Below the pieces are notes generated by a model that did not search any database, had not been told where the DNA came from, and was given only the letters and a program-made list of their open reading frames with translations. Of a stretch of 64,000 nt of DNA, positions 1 through 9,045 are shown one piece after another. Made by a program: the position numbers and the translations under genes. Where the stretch lies: contig NZ_BBZJ01000015.1 of NCBI RefSeq assembly GCF_001417775.1, forward strand, positions 248,001-312,000. The letters are read 5' to 3'. Position 1 is the stretch's first letter. The number at the start of each line of letters is the position of its first letter. Source of the stretch: Streptomyces sp. TP-A0356. GTDB taxonomy: Bacteria > Actinomycetota > Actinomycetes > Streptomycetales > Streptomycetaceae.

Positions 1-1606
1 TCCTGAGGACGGGGTCCAGCAGCAGCGTCGCCGCCGACAGCAGCGACGACTCGACCGCGCTGCCGCGTCCCGTCAACCGGCGGTGCAGCAGACCGGCCAC
101 GACCGCCTCGGCGCCGAGCATGCCGCCGAGCGAGTCCAGGACCGTCATCAGGGTCGGGCGGGGCGGCTCGCCGGGGTCGTGGCGCAGGGCGTCGGCGACA
201 CCCGAGCGCGCCTGCACCATGAAGTCAGTGCCCAGGGGCGGCGCCGGCACGGCGTCCGACCAGCCCGACGTGTGGGCGTACACCAGCGCGGGGTTGACCC
301 GGTGCAGGGCCGCGCCGTCCAGTCCGAGCCGTTCGGCCGCGCCGGGGGCCCAGTTGTGCAGGAAGACGTCGGCGCCGCGCACCGCCGCCAGCAGCTCGCG
401 CCGCCCGCGCTCGCTCTTGATGTCGACCTCCACGGCGTCCTTGCCGTGGTTGAGCGCCAGCCATACGGCGGAGTGGTCGCCGCACAGGGGTGGCATGCCC
501 CGCATGGGATCGCCGCCGGGCGGCTCGACACGTATGACCTCGGCCCCGAGCAGCCGCAGCAGATGCGCCGCCAGCGGGCCCTGGATCCGGCGCCCCGCCT
601 CCAGCACGACCAGACCGCCGAGCGGTCCGCGCTCAGGACGGGCCCCGGACCGCGGCGCGGCGGGCGGGACAGCCGCAGCGCCGGACGTCGACGTGCTCGT
701 GTCCGGCGCCGGGCCGGACCTCAGCAGCCAGGGGTCCGGTGGTTCCGCGGTACCGTCCAGGCCCAGCTCGCGGCGCCGCTCGGCGATCGTCGTGATCGGG
801 CAGATGCTGACGCCGTACTGCCCGGCCAGTCGGCGCACTTCGTCCCAGGGCCGGCGTACCGCGGTGTGCAGCTCGGGCGGAAGGGGGGCGGCGGCGACCG
901 AGAAGCGCGCGGCGAACGATCGCCAGCCGTCTCGCGCCGCCTCGCGCGACGCCCCGAGGGCGGCCCAGAAGCGGGCCCACGGTTCGGCCTGGAGGGCCTC
1001 GATCTCGAACCACACCCCGTCCAGGCTCCGGAACGGGGGGCCGCCCGGGCCGCAGTCGGGAAGCCCCGAGTCGGCGGAGGCGACGGCCAGGTAGTGAGCG
1101 GTCAGCAGCAGGGCCGCACGGTCGACACCGGTGGCCGCCGCCTGGCGCCCGGCGTCCGGATCGGCGCAGGCGAGTTGGCTGAGCAGACCGATGGTGCCCA
1201 GGACGCCCGCGGCGGTGCCCGCGACATCGAGCGGCAGCGCACGCGGACGCCCGTGGCGGCGGCCGTGCACCTGCATGATCCCGCACACGGCCTGTGCGGA
1301 AGCCTCGTCGTGCACCAGGTCCGCGGGCAGCACGTCGGCCCAGCGGACCACCGTCCCGGCGGTCCCGAACGGCCCGTGCGTCCAGGCCCGGGCCGCCGGC
1401 GCCGGTCCGGGACCCTCCGGACAGTGGTCCTCGGCGCCGTCACCGCCCGCGGTCTCACCGTCCTCGTCCTCGGCGCCTGCCGCCGCGACGTCCCCGCCGA
1501 GACGGCGGAGATGGTCCCGGACCACCCGTGCCGCGGTGCTGGTCCCCGCCACGGCGCAGCGCCGCCCGGACAACGGAGCGAGTTTCTCAACGACGGGGTG
1601 GATCAT
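1..1606 (-). CDS. CaiB/BaiF-type CoA-transferase, two-domain (C-terminus cut by window edge)
   Basis: Probable class III CoA-transferase or racemase moving CoA between acids. Two related halves are visible: a degenerate N-terminal half (about residues 1-290) and a canonical half that begins near residue 325 with the family pattern around GPLAAHLLRLLGAEVIRVEPP, followed by the loop GTDFMVQARSG whose Asp is at the position of the catalytic Asp in formyl-CoA transferase. The tandem layout is seen in the CaiB/BaiF superfamily. The start is the ATG at 1606 with GGAGG nine bases upstream. About 535 codons are present and the frame runs off the left edge, so the end is unknown. Substrate cannot be told from sequence. 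Codon use is normal for the window. Divergent from the next gene. Confidence 0.88.
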   Translation of the reverse strand, partial: MIHPVVEKLAPLSGRRCAVAGTSTAARVVRDHLRRLGGDVAAAGAEDEDGETAGGDGAEDHCPEGPGPAPAARAWTHGPFGTAGTVVRWADVLPADLVHDEASAQAVCGIMQVHGRRHGRPRALPLDVAGTAAGVLGTIGLLSQLACADPDAGRQAAATGVDRAALLLTAHYLAVASADSGLPDCGPGGPPFRSLDGVWFEIEALQAEPWARFWAALGASREAARDGWRSFAARFSVAAAPLPPELHTAVRRPWDEVRRLAGQYGVSICPITTIAERRRELGLDGTAEPPDPWLLRSGPAPDTSTSTSGAAAVPPAAPRSGARPERGPLGGLVVLEAGRRIQGPLAAHLLRLLGAEVIRVEPPGGDPMRGMPPLCGDHSAVWLALNHGKDAVEVDIKSERGRRELLAAVRGADVFLHNWAPGAAERLGLDGAALHRVNPALVYAHTSGWSDAVPAPPLGTDFMVQARSGVADALRHDPGEPPRPTLMTVLDSLGGMLGAEAVVAGLLHRRLTGRGSAVESSLLSAATLLLDPVLR

Positions 1607-1889
1607 TCAGTCCTACCTCCGAGAGAACCGCGGGCTTCGACGCCCGTGAGGCGACCGGCGAGGGTCAAGGCTCTGCACGCCCATCCGACCGTGCCCGGCG
1701 CCCGCTGTCCATCCCGGCGAGGCGGAATTGAACACCGCAGTCAAGTGCCGTCGGCCGTCGCAGGTCCCGGCGTTGCAGCGCCCTGCTTGTTGGCCGACGG
1801 GCCGCCGGAACGGGCGTGACCCGGCCCTAGTGTCGGTGGGCACCGCTCCGACGCCGCATCGCCGGCCCGCAGCTTCGAGGGGGAGGGGG

Positions 1890-2903
1890 ATGTCCGTGGC
1901 CGCAGCGCACGAGGCCCGCGACTGTCCAGTGTGCCGGGAACCATGGCTGGTCCTGGCGGATCCGGCCGGTCTTCCGCACCGCATGGCCGAACTGTCGGCG
2001 GCCGCATGGCGGTTCAGCGGCGAGGACGCCGTACGGCGCCCCGCCGGTCCCGCCGTGATTCCACGGCCCGGCGCCGACGGATACGACGAGCACGACGAGC
2101 ACGACACCTTCTTCGGCGTCGCGCGCGCCGAGGACCGCTCACCGGACGCCTTCCTGCTCGGCGGGCTGCACACGCACCACGTCGTGGCCTCGCATCAGCA
2201 GCACTGCGGCTGCGGGGACCCCCGCGACCTTCGGGTGCTGTCGTCCGGCTGGCGCTGTCTCATGGAGCACGCGGACGGTGCCCCGCCCCCCGCCGACTGC
2301 CCCGCCGACACCGCCGACGACGACGCCGCACTGGCCGACTGCCCGCGTCCGCACGAGCACTGGCGGGTCGGGCACCAGCTGTTCTTCGTCCTCATCCAGG
2401 CCGTCATCGCGGGCGTCCGGTGCTTCGTCGGAGAGTTGGACGCGGGCGACGAGGGTACGGCGGCCCGGTCGCTCGGCCTGGCGTCGGAGATGTGCCGGCA
2501 CTCCGCCCTCGCCATGAAGTTCGCGGGAGGACTCAGCCCCGTGGACTACGAGTACGAGGTACGGCCCTCCATGCTTCCGCCTGCCGTCCGCCCGGGCTTC
2601 AGCGGCTTCCAGACCCGCGATCACGCTCTCCTGGTGAAGACCCTGCGGGCTGCGCGACCGGCCCTGGGCGCCCTGGGGTTCGACCACCCCGCGGTCGTCG
2701 AACTGGAGGGGGCGCTGCAGCGGGTTTACGCCGCCCACCGCCTGGTCTGTGCCAGGTTCGACGGGACGAAGATTCCAAGCCTGCGGATGGAGGTGTCCGG
2801 GCCCGAGTCCGCCAAGCGGGCGGGCACGGACGTCATCGACGAACTGACGACCCGCCGGCTGGCCCTGCTGCGCGGTACCACGTCGCGCCCGGACCGACGC
2901 TGA
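1890..2903 (+). CDS. SfmD/tryptophan 2,3-dioxygenase-like haem protein
   Basis: 337 aa. I place it in the tryptophan dioxygenase/haem-dependent aromatic oxygenase fold group by eye. HQLFF (162-166) resembles the dioxygenase HQxxF substrate/haem segment, and GGLSPVDYEYEVRPSM followed by GFSGFQ (213-241) resembles the PLDFxxFR...ASGFQS block. Near the C-terminus VYAAHRLVCARF holds His283 and Cys287, a HxxxC spacing, with another His at 245. This matches the HxnHxxxC motif known from SfmD, where haem is held by one thioether and two His. A second HxxxC lies at 102-106. An aromatic amino acid oxidation role is inferred, not shown. The start is the ATG after a G-rich ribosome site; an upstream in-frame ATG at 1728 adds 54 poorly coding residues. 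No pathway partner is obvious next to it. Confidence 0.55.
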   Translation: MSVAAAHEARDCPVCREPWLVLADPAGLPHRMAELSAAAWRFSGEDAVRRPAGPAVIPRPGADGYDEHDEHDTFFGVARAEDRSPDAFLLGGLHTHHVVASHQQHCGCGDPRDLRVLSSGWRCLMEHADGAPPPADCPADTADDDAALADCPRPHEHWRVGHQLFFVLIQAVIAGVRCFVGELDAGDEGTAARSLGLASEMCRHSALAMKFAGGLSPVDYEYEVRPSMLPPAVRPGFSGFQTRDHALLVKTLRAARPALGALGFDHPAVVELEGALQRVYAAHRLVCARFDGTKIPSLRMEVSGPESAKRAGTDVIDELTTRRLALLRGTTSRPDRR

Positions 2904-2904
2904 G

Positions 2905-3052
2905 GCGGACCGGCGCGGACCGACGCGGACCGGAGCGGACCGGCCGGAAGCGCGAACCGGCCGGAAGCGCGAACCGGCCGGAAGCGCGAACCGGCCGCGT
3001 GCGGTCCAGCCGCGTGCGGTCCAGCCGCGTGCGGTCCAGCCGCGTGCGGTCA
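2905..3052. repeat. Three adjacent short tandem repeat arrays
   Basis: Directly after the haem-protein stop codon come a loose gcggaccg repeat (about four units, 2905-2939), three perfect 17-bp copies of ccggccggaagcgcgaa (2940-2990), and nearly four copies of the 15-bp unit ccgcgtgcggtccag (2995-3052). No coding pattern is visible. The function is unknown; slippage-generated sequence is the simplest reading. Confidence 0.9.
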
Positions 3053-3130
3053 GGGGGACGATCCCGGGTCGGCCGGGTCCGCCGCGACAGTGGCCCTTGC
3101 GCCGATCCGGGCGATGCCGAGAATCAGTGG

Positions 3131-3712
3131 GTGCACATCCTTTCGTTTCCCGAAGAGGCCACGCCGCCCGAGCTGCGTATGCAGGTACGGGAGCTCCAGG
3201 AGCAGGCGTGGCCGTCCGCGCCTGTCCCGATCGCTCCCGACTGCTCCCCGACCCACGATCCTTCGCTACGGCCGCTGTCGATGGTGCTCGTGGACGGGGA
3301 GACGGTGCTGGCCGCGCTGGACATCCTGGTCAAGGAGATCGTCCACGCGGGCGAGCGCTACGCCGCCGGCGGGCTGAGCACCGTGGTGACACGGCGGGAG
3401 GCGCGTGGCCGCGGACATGGTCTGCGCCTGGTCACGGTGGCGAGGGAGTCGATGATCGCGCGGAATCTGGATCTGGGGCTGTTCACCTGCGACCACCCGC
3501 TCCAGGCGTTCTACGAGAAGGCGGGCTGGCATGTTCTTCCCGGTGCGGTGCTGTTGGGCGGAACGCCGCAGGCCCCGTTCCCCAGCGACCAGCCCGGCTT
3601 CGACAAGGTCACCATGGCCGACTTCTTCTCGCACAAGGGCCGGCGCGCCGAGGCGTCCTTCCACGACAGCCGTATCGGGCTGTATCCAGGGGAGATCGAC
3701 AGGCTCTGGTGA
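3131..3712 (+). CDS. GNAT-family N-acetyltransferase
   Basis: About 193 aa. Predicted cytoplasmic acetyl-CoA-dependent acetyltransferase. The central segment STVVTRREARGRGHGLRL carries the acetyl-CoA pyrophosphate loop (RGRGHG matches R/Q-x-x-G-x-G/A), followed by the helix and the YEKAGW turn common in GNAT proteins (FYEKAGWHVL). The acceptor cannot be predicted. The start is uncertain: GTG at 3131 gives VHILSFPEE, with only a weak ribosome site; the open frame continues upstream into repeat sequence that is unlikely to be coding. It stands alone between the repeat arrays and the oxidoreductase operon. Confidence 0.75.
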   Translation: MHILSFPEEATPPELRMQVRELQEQAWPSAPVPIAPDCSPTHDPSLRPLSMVLVDGETVLAALDILVKEIVHAGERYAAGGLSTVVTRREARGRGHGLRLVTVARESMIARNLDLGLFTCDHPLQAFYEKAGWHVLPGAVLLGGTPQAPFPSDQPGFDKVTMADFFSHKGRRAEASFHDSRIGLYPGEIDRLW

Positions 3713-3911
3713 CTTCGGAGGCCCCTGACCAGGCCCGACAGGCCCCAGCGGGCCCCAGCGGGCTCCGACGGGCGTGGGCGACGGCATGATCGAGATGAGC
3801 CGCTCGCCGGGGCGTGCCACGATCGAGCCAGCGCCTGCCGCACTCCCCTCGGCCTCCTGTGCGCGTCATCCAAACTCGTTCCGAACCACTGCGAAGCCTC
3901 CGGAGGACGCG

Positions 3912-4433
3912 ATGGTGGACGTAGCCCGTACGCGAAGTGCCGCGGATCCGGAAGTGCGGGTCGTGGCGCTGGAGGTCAACGGACGTACGCGCAAGGTGGC
4001 GCTCGACCCGCGGGTCACCCTGGTGGACGCCTTGCGTGACCACCTCGGGCTCGTGGGTACCAAGAAGGGCTGTGACCAGGGCGCCTGTGGTGCCTGCACG
4101 GTGCTCGTGGACGGCAAGCGCGTGCTGTCCTGTCTCACCCTGGCCGCTCAGTGCGACGGCCGCGCGATCACCACCATCGAGGGACTCGCGGGACCCGACG
4201 GTCTCCACCCGGTCCAGGCCGCGTTCCTCGAACACGACGGGTTTCAGTGCGGCTTCTGCACCCCCGGTCAGATCATGTCCGCCGTGGCCCTGCTCGACGA
4301 AGGGCGGGCCGGCTCCGACGAGGAGATCCGCGAGTACATGAGCGGGAACCTGTGCCGCTGCGGTGCCTATCCCCACATGGTCGCGGCGATCCGTGAGGTG
4401 GCGGCGGCGAGGGGTCGCGATGCGGGCGCTTGA
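3912..4433 (+). CDS. Aldehyde oxidoreductase, [2Fe-2S] subunit (PaoA/YagT-like)
   Basis: 173 aa electron-transfer subunit of a molybdenum hydroxylase. The N-terminal plant-type ferredoxin domain has the cluster ligands in GCDQGACGACTVLVDG and a fourth Cys in VLSC; the C-terminal helical domain has the second pair of ligands in CGFCTPGQ and CRCGAYPHM. No Tat or Sec signal is visible, so unlike periplasmic PaoA it should act in the cytoplasm. ATG with GGAGG upstream. It overlaps the next gene by 14 bases, which shows a three-gene operon in the order 2Fe-2S, FAD, Mo subunit. Confidence 0.93.
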   Translation: MVDVARTRSAADPEVRVVALEVNGRTRKVALDPRVTLVDALRDHLGLVGTKKGCDQGACGACTVLVDGKRVLSCLTLAAQCDGRAITTIEGLAGPDGLHPVQAAFLEHDGFQCGFCTPGQIMSAVALLDEGRAGSDEEIREYMSGNLCRCGAYPHMVAAIREVAAARGRDAGA

Positions 4434-5409
4434 GTACATCCGCTCCACCGACGCCGCTCAAGCCGTCGAGCTGGTGTCGGGAGATCCGACGGCGGCGTTC
4501 CTCGCGGGCGGCACGACGCAGCTCGATCTGATGAAGGACGGCGTGCTCGATCCCGCGCGACTGGTGGACATCACCCGCCTGCCGCTGCACGCGGTGGAGA
4601 GCCACGGCGAGGTCCTGCGGGTCGGTGCGCTGGTCACCATGGAGGAACTGGCCGCGCATCCCACGGTCGCCGAGCGGATTCCCTTCGTCAGGGAAGCCCT
4701 GCTGTCCGGCGCCTCCACTCAGCTGCGGAACATGGCGACGATCGGCGGAAACCTGCTGCAACGCACCCGCTGCCGGTACTTCCGCGATCCCGACGTTCCC
4801 CAGTGCAACAAGCGGGCGCCCGGGTCGGGATGCGCGGCCGTGCACGGGGCCGCCCGGATGCACGCCGTGCTGGGGGCGAGTGAACGCTGCATCGCCGTCC
4901 ATGCCTCCGATCTGGCGGTCGCCCTGGTGGCCCTCGACGCCGTCGTGCACATCCAGGGGGTGGCCGGGCCGCGGCAGGTGCCCCTGACGGACTTCTACCT
5001 GCCGGCATCCGACAGCCCGGAGGTCGAGAACGTCCTGCAGCACGGCGAGCTGATCACCTCGGTGTCCATCCCCCTCCTGCCCACCGGAGCCCGGTCGGGC
5101 TACCTCAAGGTGCGGGACCGCAGCTCCTACGAGTTCGCCCTGACCTCCGCCGCCGTGAGCCTGCTGATCTCCGACGACGCGATCAAGGATGCCCGGATCG
5201 GCTTGGGCGGGGTCGGATCCGTACCGTGGCGGGCCTGGGAGGCGGAGAGGGCACTGGCCGGCGCCTCCGCCACCGTCGAGAACTTCCAGTGGGCGGCCGC
5301 CGCGGCCGTCCAGGGCGCGTGGACCGTACCGGGTACGGCGTTCAAGGTCGAGCTCGCCCGGCGCACCCTCGTTCGCGAGCTGCAGACAGTGGCGGGAGCG
5401 ACGGTATGA
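4420..5409 (+). CDS. Aldehyde oxidoreductase, FAD subunit with extra Fe-S insertion (PaoB/YagS-like)
   Basis: 329 aa, FAD-binding domain of the CO-dehydrogenase flavoprotein type. FAD-binding loops are visible in FLAGGTTQLDLMK and TIGGNLLQRTRC. Between them lies a Cys-containing insertion (CRYFRD, CNKR, GSGC, then SERCIAVHASD), which in PaoB/YagS binds an extra [4Fe-4S] cluster; xanthine dehydrogenases lack it. This favours an aldehyde oxidase of the PaoABC group over a xanthine dehydrogenase. The start overlaps the 2Fe-2S gene, and the stop overlaps the ATG of the Mo subunit (ATGA). Confidence 0.92.
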   Translation: MRALEYIRSTDAAQAVELVSGDPTAAFLAGGTTQLDLMKDGVLDPARLVDITRLPLHAVESHGEVLRVGALVTMEELAAHPTVAERIPFVREALLSGASTQLRNMATIGGNLLQRTRCRYFRDPDVPQCNKRAPGSGCAAVHGAARMHAVLGASERCIAVHASDLAVALVALDAVVHIQGVAGPRQVPLTDFYLPASDSPEVENVLQHGELITSVSIPLLPTGARSGYLKVRDRSSYEFALTSAAVSLLISDDAIKDARIGLGGVGSVPWRAWEAERALAGASATVENFQWAAAAAVQGAWTVPGTAFKVELARRTLVRELQTVAGATV

Positions 5410-7613
5410 GCACCGTGCAGAGCAGGCCGATCATCGGCGCCGGCGTCAACCGCGTCGACGGCGCCTGCAAGGTCACCGGCGCCGCCCCCTACCCGATGGA
5501 CTTCGACGCTCCCGGACAGGCGTACGCGGCGCTCGTCCAGAGCACGATCGCCGCCGGCCGCATCGTCCGCATCGACACCGATGCGGCCGAGGCATCACCC
5601 GGGGTGATCACCGTGCTCACCCACACCAATGCACCCAGACTGAGGCGGGCGCCGGTGAGCAAGCTCGGAGCCTCTCCTCCCCCGCCGCTCCAGGACGACC
5701 GCGTCCTGCACTACGGACAGCACATCGCGGTCGTCGTCGCCGAGACGCAGGAGCAGGCGACCGCGGCCGCGCGTCTCGTGTCGGCGGAGTACGAGCGCGC
5801 CGATCCCCTGCTGGACCTGATGGACCCGCGGGCGCCGCAGATCGACGATCCGTGGGGCATGGACCACAGCCGGGGCGAGGCCGCCGCTGCCCTGGCGACG
5901 GCCGACGTCACGGTGGAGGCCACCTACACGACCGCGGACAACACCAACAACCCACTCGGTCCGTTCGCGACCCTGGCCTCCTGGGACGGCGACCGGCTCA
6001 CGGTCCACGACACCACCCAGTGGCCGTTCGTGGTGCGCAGCACCCTGGCCGCCGTCTTCAAGGTGCCCGAGAGCTCGGTGCGGGTGCTGGCGCCGTACGT
6101 GGGCGGAGGCTTCGGAGCCGGGTTGCGTGTGTGGCCGCACGTGGTCCTGACGGCCGCCGCCGCCCGCGTGCTGCAACGGCCGGTGAAGCTGGTCCTGACC
6201 CGGCCGCAGATGTTCACGTCCGTGGGGCATCGGCCCAAGAGCGTGCAGCGCATCACCGTCGGCGCCACACGCGCCGGTGATCTGGTGGGCATGGACCACC
6301 GCAGTGTCTCGCCGGTGGCGATGGAGGACGACGACTACGAGCCGGTCGCCTCCGGCACCGCTTTCGCCTACACGTGCCCCAACGTCTTCACCCAGGACCG
6401 GCAGGCCCGTCTGAACATCCCCAACCCCACCTCGATGCGTGCCCCGGCCGAGGCGCAGGGCAACTTCGCGCTGGAATCGGCCCTGGACGAACTGTCCTAC
6501 AGGCTCGGGATGGATCCGCTGGACCTGCGCCTGCGCAACTACGCCGAGCTCCACCCGGTCCACGCACTGCCGTGGTCCAGCAACGCACTGCGCGAGTGCT
6601 ACGAGGTCGGCGCGCAACGGTTCGGCTGGTCGCGTCGCAACCCCGCTCCCCGCTCGATGCGGGACGGGGACCGGCTGGTCGGCTACGGCATGGCGGGGGT
6701 GAGCTATCCCTGGTTCGCGATGGACTGCCACGCCGAGGCCACCCTGCACCGGGACGGAAGCGCTCTGGTACGCAGCGCCGCGACCGACATCGGCACGGGC
6801 ACGTACACCGTGATGACCCAGCTCGCCGCGGAGTGCCTCGGACTGCGGCTGGGGCAGGTGCGCTTCGACCTCGGTGACTCGGACATGCCCGTCGCGCCCC
6901 AGGCCGGAGGGTCCGGGCTGACGGCGGCGCTCGGCAACGCGGTGTTCGACGCCTGTGCCCGGCTCGTGCGGCGGTTCGTGGAGCTGGCCGCCGGGGACAG
7001 GGGCTCCCCGCTCTACGGTGCCGCCCCCGAGTCCGTCGAGGTCACGCACGGCCGTATCCATCCGATCGGACAGCCCCACCTCGGCGAGGCGTACACCGAC
7101 GTCCTCGGCCGCCACGAACTGGTGGAGCTGACGGCGAACGGCTACAGCAGACCCCGGTCCCGGGACGAGCTGGGCATGGCCCTGTCGGGCGCCTTCGCCG
7201 CCAAGTTCGTCGAAGTCCATGTCGACGCGGATCTGGGACTCGTACGCATCGCGCGCATCGTGTCCGTGATCGACGGCGGTCGCATCCTCAACGAGAAGAC
7301 CGCCCGGAGCCAGATCGTCGGCGGGACCGTCGGCGGTATCGGGATGGCGCTCTTCGAGGACACCGTCACCGATGTCCCCAGCGGGCGGATCGCCAATGGC
7401 ACCCTCAGCGACTACCTCGTCCCCGTCAACGCGGATGTGCCCGACATGGATGTGGTGTTCGTGGGCGATCCCGACCGGGCCAGCCCCATCGGCACCAAGG
7501 GGATCGGCGAGGTGGGCCTCGTCGGTGTCGCCGCCGCCGTGGCGAACGCCGTCCACCACGCGACCGGGAAGCGCATCCGGTCACTGCCCATCACGCTCGA
7601 CGCACTGTTGTGA
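5406..7613 (+). CDS. Aldehyde oxidoreductase, molybdenum-cofactor subunit (PaoC/YagR-like)
   Basis: 735 aa, the usual length for this subunit. The catalytic large subunit binds molybdopterin cytosine dinucleotide and oxidises an aldehyde with water. Motifs include VGGGFGAGLRVWPH in the first Mo-binding region, SMRAPAEAQGNFALESALDEL in the substrate region, and near the C-terminus GTKGIGEVGLVG, whose Glu is the conserved catalytic base. Translationally coupled to the FAD subunit through ATGA. No XdhC/PaoD-type maturation factor follows, so insertion of the cofactor must use a gene elsewhere. The natural substrate is unknown. Confidence 0.93.
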   Translation: MSTVQSRPIIGAGVNRVDGACKVTGAAPYPMDFDAPGQAYAALVQSTIAAGRIVRIDTDAAEASPGVITVLTHTNAPRLRRAPVSKLGASPPPPLQDDRVLHYGQHIAVVVAETQEQATAAARLVSAEYERADPLLDLMDPRAPQIDDPWGMDHSRGEAAAALATADVTVEATYTTADNTNNPLGPFATLASWDGDRLTVHDTTQWPFVVRSTLAAVFKVPESSVRVLAPYVGGGFGAGLRVWPHVVLTAAAARVLQRPVKLVLTRPQMFTSVGHRPKSVQRITVGATRAGDLVGMDHRSVSPVAMEDDDYEPVASGTAFAYTCPNVFTQDRQARLNIPNPTSMRAPAEAQGNFALESALDELSYRLGMDPLDLRLRNYAELHPVHALPWSSNALRECYEVGAQRFGWSRRNPAPRSMRDGDRLVGYGMAGVSYPWFAMDCHAEATLHRDGSALVRSAATDIGTGTYTVMTQLAAECLGLRLGQVRFDLGDSDMPVAPQAGGSGLTAALGNAVFDACARLVRRFVELAAGDRGSPLYGAAPESVEVTHGRIHPIGQPHLGEAYTDVLGRHELVELTANGYSRPRSRDELGMALSGAFAAKFVEVHVDADLGLVRIARIVSVIDGGRILNEKTARSQIVGGTVGGIGMALFEDTVTDVPSGRIANGTLSDYLVPVNADVPDMDVVFVGDPDRASPIGTKGIGEVGLVGVAAAVANAVHHATGKRIRSLPITLDALL

Positions 7614-7687
7614 GTGCTGCCGGGGTGAGTGCTGCTGGGGTGAGTGCTGTTGAGTGAATGCCGCTGAGGTGAATGCTGCGGGGGTGA
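7609..7687. repeat. Degenerate GTGAGTGCTG repeats after the operon
   Basis: About five imperfect copies of gtgagtgctgctgggg follow the stop codon of the Mo subunit. They look like slippage products. No hairpin or gene is seen in them. Confidence 0.7.
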
Positions 7688-7720
7688 TGGGTGCCGGCCG
7701 GGTCGTCGGGGACGGGACCA

Positions 7721-8785
7721 CTACGGAACGCGGGCGGTCCATTCCTGGGAAGCGAACTTCGTGGCGGCCAGTTCCTCGGCGCGTGCGAGCTCCTGCCCGG
7801 TGATACGGCCGACGGTGAGGCCGTAGCGCGCGCGGAACGAGCCGATCATGCGGTCGATGACGGCCTCGCGGGAGAGGCCGGTCTGCCGCCTCAGCGGGTC
7901 GACGCGCTTCCTGGCGCTGCGGATGCCCTTGTCGGACAGCTTCTCCCGGCCGATGCGGAGCACCTCCAGCATCTTGTCGGCGTCGATGTCGTAGGACATG
8001 GTCACGTGGTGCAGGACCGCTCCCGGACCACCCTGGGGGCCGACGACGCGCTTCTGCGCGGCTCCTGCGATCTTGCCGGCGTCGGTGGCGATGTCGTTGA
8101 GGGGCTGGTACCAGGCCTTGACGCCCATGTCGTCGAGAGCGCCCAGCACCCAGTCGTCGAGGTAGGCGTAGGAGTCGGCGAACGACAGCCCGGACACGAG
8201 CGAGGCGGGGACGGAGAGCGAGTACGTGATGGTGTCACCGGGTTCGACGAACATGGCCCCGCCGCCCGAGATGCGCCGTACGACGGTCATCCCGTGGTGC
8301 CGGGCGGCCTCCGCGTCGACCTCGTTGCTCAGGGACTGGAAGCTGCCGATGACGACGGCGGGTCCGCCCCACTCCCAGACCCGGAGGGTCGGGGGTCGGC
8401 GCCCCGCGGCGACCTCCCCGGTGAGGACCTCGTCGAGCGCCATGTGAAGGGCGGGGTGCTGCGGTTGCTCGTGGATCAGCTGCCAGTCGTAGTCGGTCCA
8501 GTCCGTCGCCTGGGCGAGGGCGCGGCGGACGGCGACGGCGACACCTTCCGGAGTGAGGCCGTACATGACGGTGCCCTCGGGAAGGCCCGCTTCGATGCGT
8601 TCGGCGAGCTCGGCGGCTTCCGCGGTGACCGGAGCTCCTTCGAGAGCCCGGTCGATGGCGGGGAGCGCCTCATCGGGTTCGAGGAAGAAGTCACCCGCCA
8701 CGCGGACGTCGCGCAGTACGCCGTCGTGATCGTCGAGGTCGACCACGACCAGCTTGCCCCCGGGAACCTTGTACTCGCCGTGCAT
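7721..8785 (-). CDS. Lipoate-protein ligase A family protein
   Basis: 354 aa. Two parts: an N-terminal about 110-residue accessory domain (HGEYKVPGGKLVVVDLDD and onward) resembling the LplA C-terminal domain placed first, then the ligase fold. The ligase signature is RRISGGGAMFVEPGDTITYS, the Gly-rich lipoyl-AMP loop, and the lysine in ATDAGKIAGAAQKR fits the conserved K-I-A-G-x-A-Q motif. Predicted to load lipoate or a related acyl group onto lipoyl domains; biotin ligase-like activity is less likely. ATG at 8785 has AAGGCGG upstream; an in-frame ATG-less extension to 8821 is less probable. Transcribed away from the ribosomal genes after a strong hairpin. Confidence 0.88.
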   Translation of the reverse strand: MHGEYKVPGGKLVVVDLDDHDGVLRDVRVAGDFFLEPDEALPAIDRALEGAPVTAEAAELAERIEAGLPEGTVMYGLTPEGVAVAVRRALAQATDWTDYDWQLIHEQPQHPALHMALDEVLTGEVAAGRRPPTLRVWEWGGPAVVIGSFQSLSNEVDAEAARHHGMTVVRRISGGGAMFVEPGDTITYSLSVPASLVSGLSFADSYAYLDDWVLGALDDMGVKAWYQPLNDIATDAGKIAGAAQKRVVGPQGGPGAVLHHVTMSYDIDADKMLEVLRIGREKLSDKGIRSARKRVDPLRRQTGLSREAVIDRMIGSFRARYGLTVGRITGQELARAEELAATKFASQEWTARVP

Positions 8786-8980
8786 GCCCGTCCGCCTTGA
8801 TCGTTCCGGTAACGCCGCCACGGTAACGCCGCCGGGGTGTCTCCTGTTCCGTGCAGGGCGGGCCGATCGGGACGGTCGCGCCGGATCGAATCCGACGCAA
8901 CCACGCGGTGCGATCCGCTGTGATCCGGCAACCCGGCAACCCCGACGAATCCGGCCGAGTCCGCTGGAGATACGCGACAG

Positions 8981-9007
8981 CCCCGGCCGGTGCTGGGCCG
9001 GCCGGGG
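8981..9007 (-). terminator. Hairpin terminator after the L33-L31-L36 genes
   Basis: Perfect 10-bp stem ccccggccgg / ccggccgggg with a 7-base loop, 38 bases after the L36 stop codon. Strong in both directions, without a clear U tract, as is usual in Streptomyces. Confidence 0.75.
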
Positions 9008-9045
9008 CCGATCGGCGTTTCGTCGTCGTGCCGGGCGGAAGCCCG

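Noticed and set aside
83..1819. Long plus-strand frame of 578 codons
   Set aside because: Antisense shadow of the CoA-transferase; the protein is Arg/Gly/Pro-rich with no homology.
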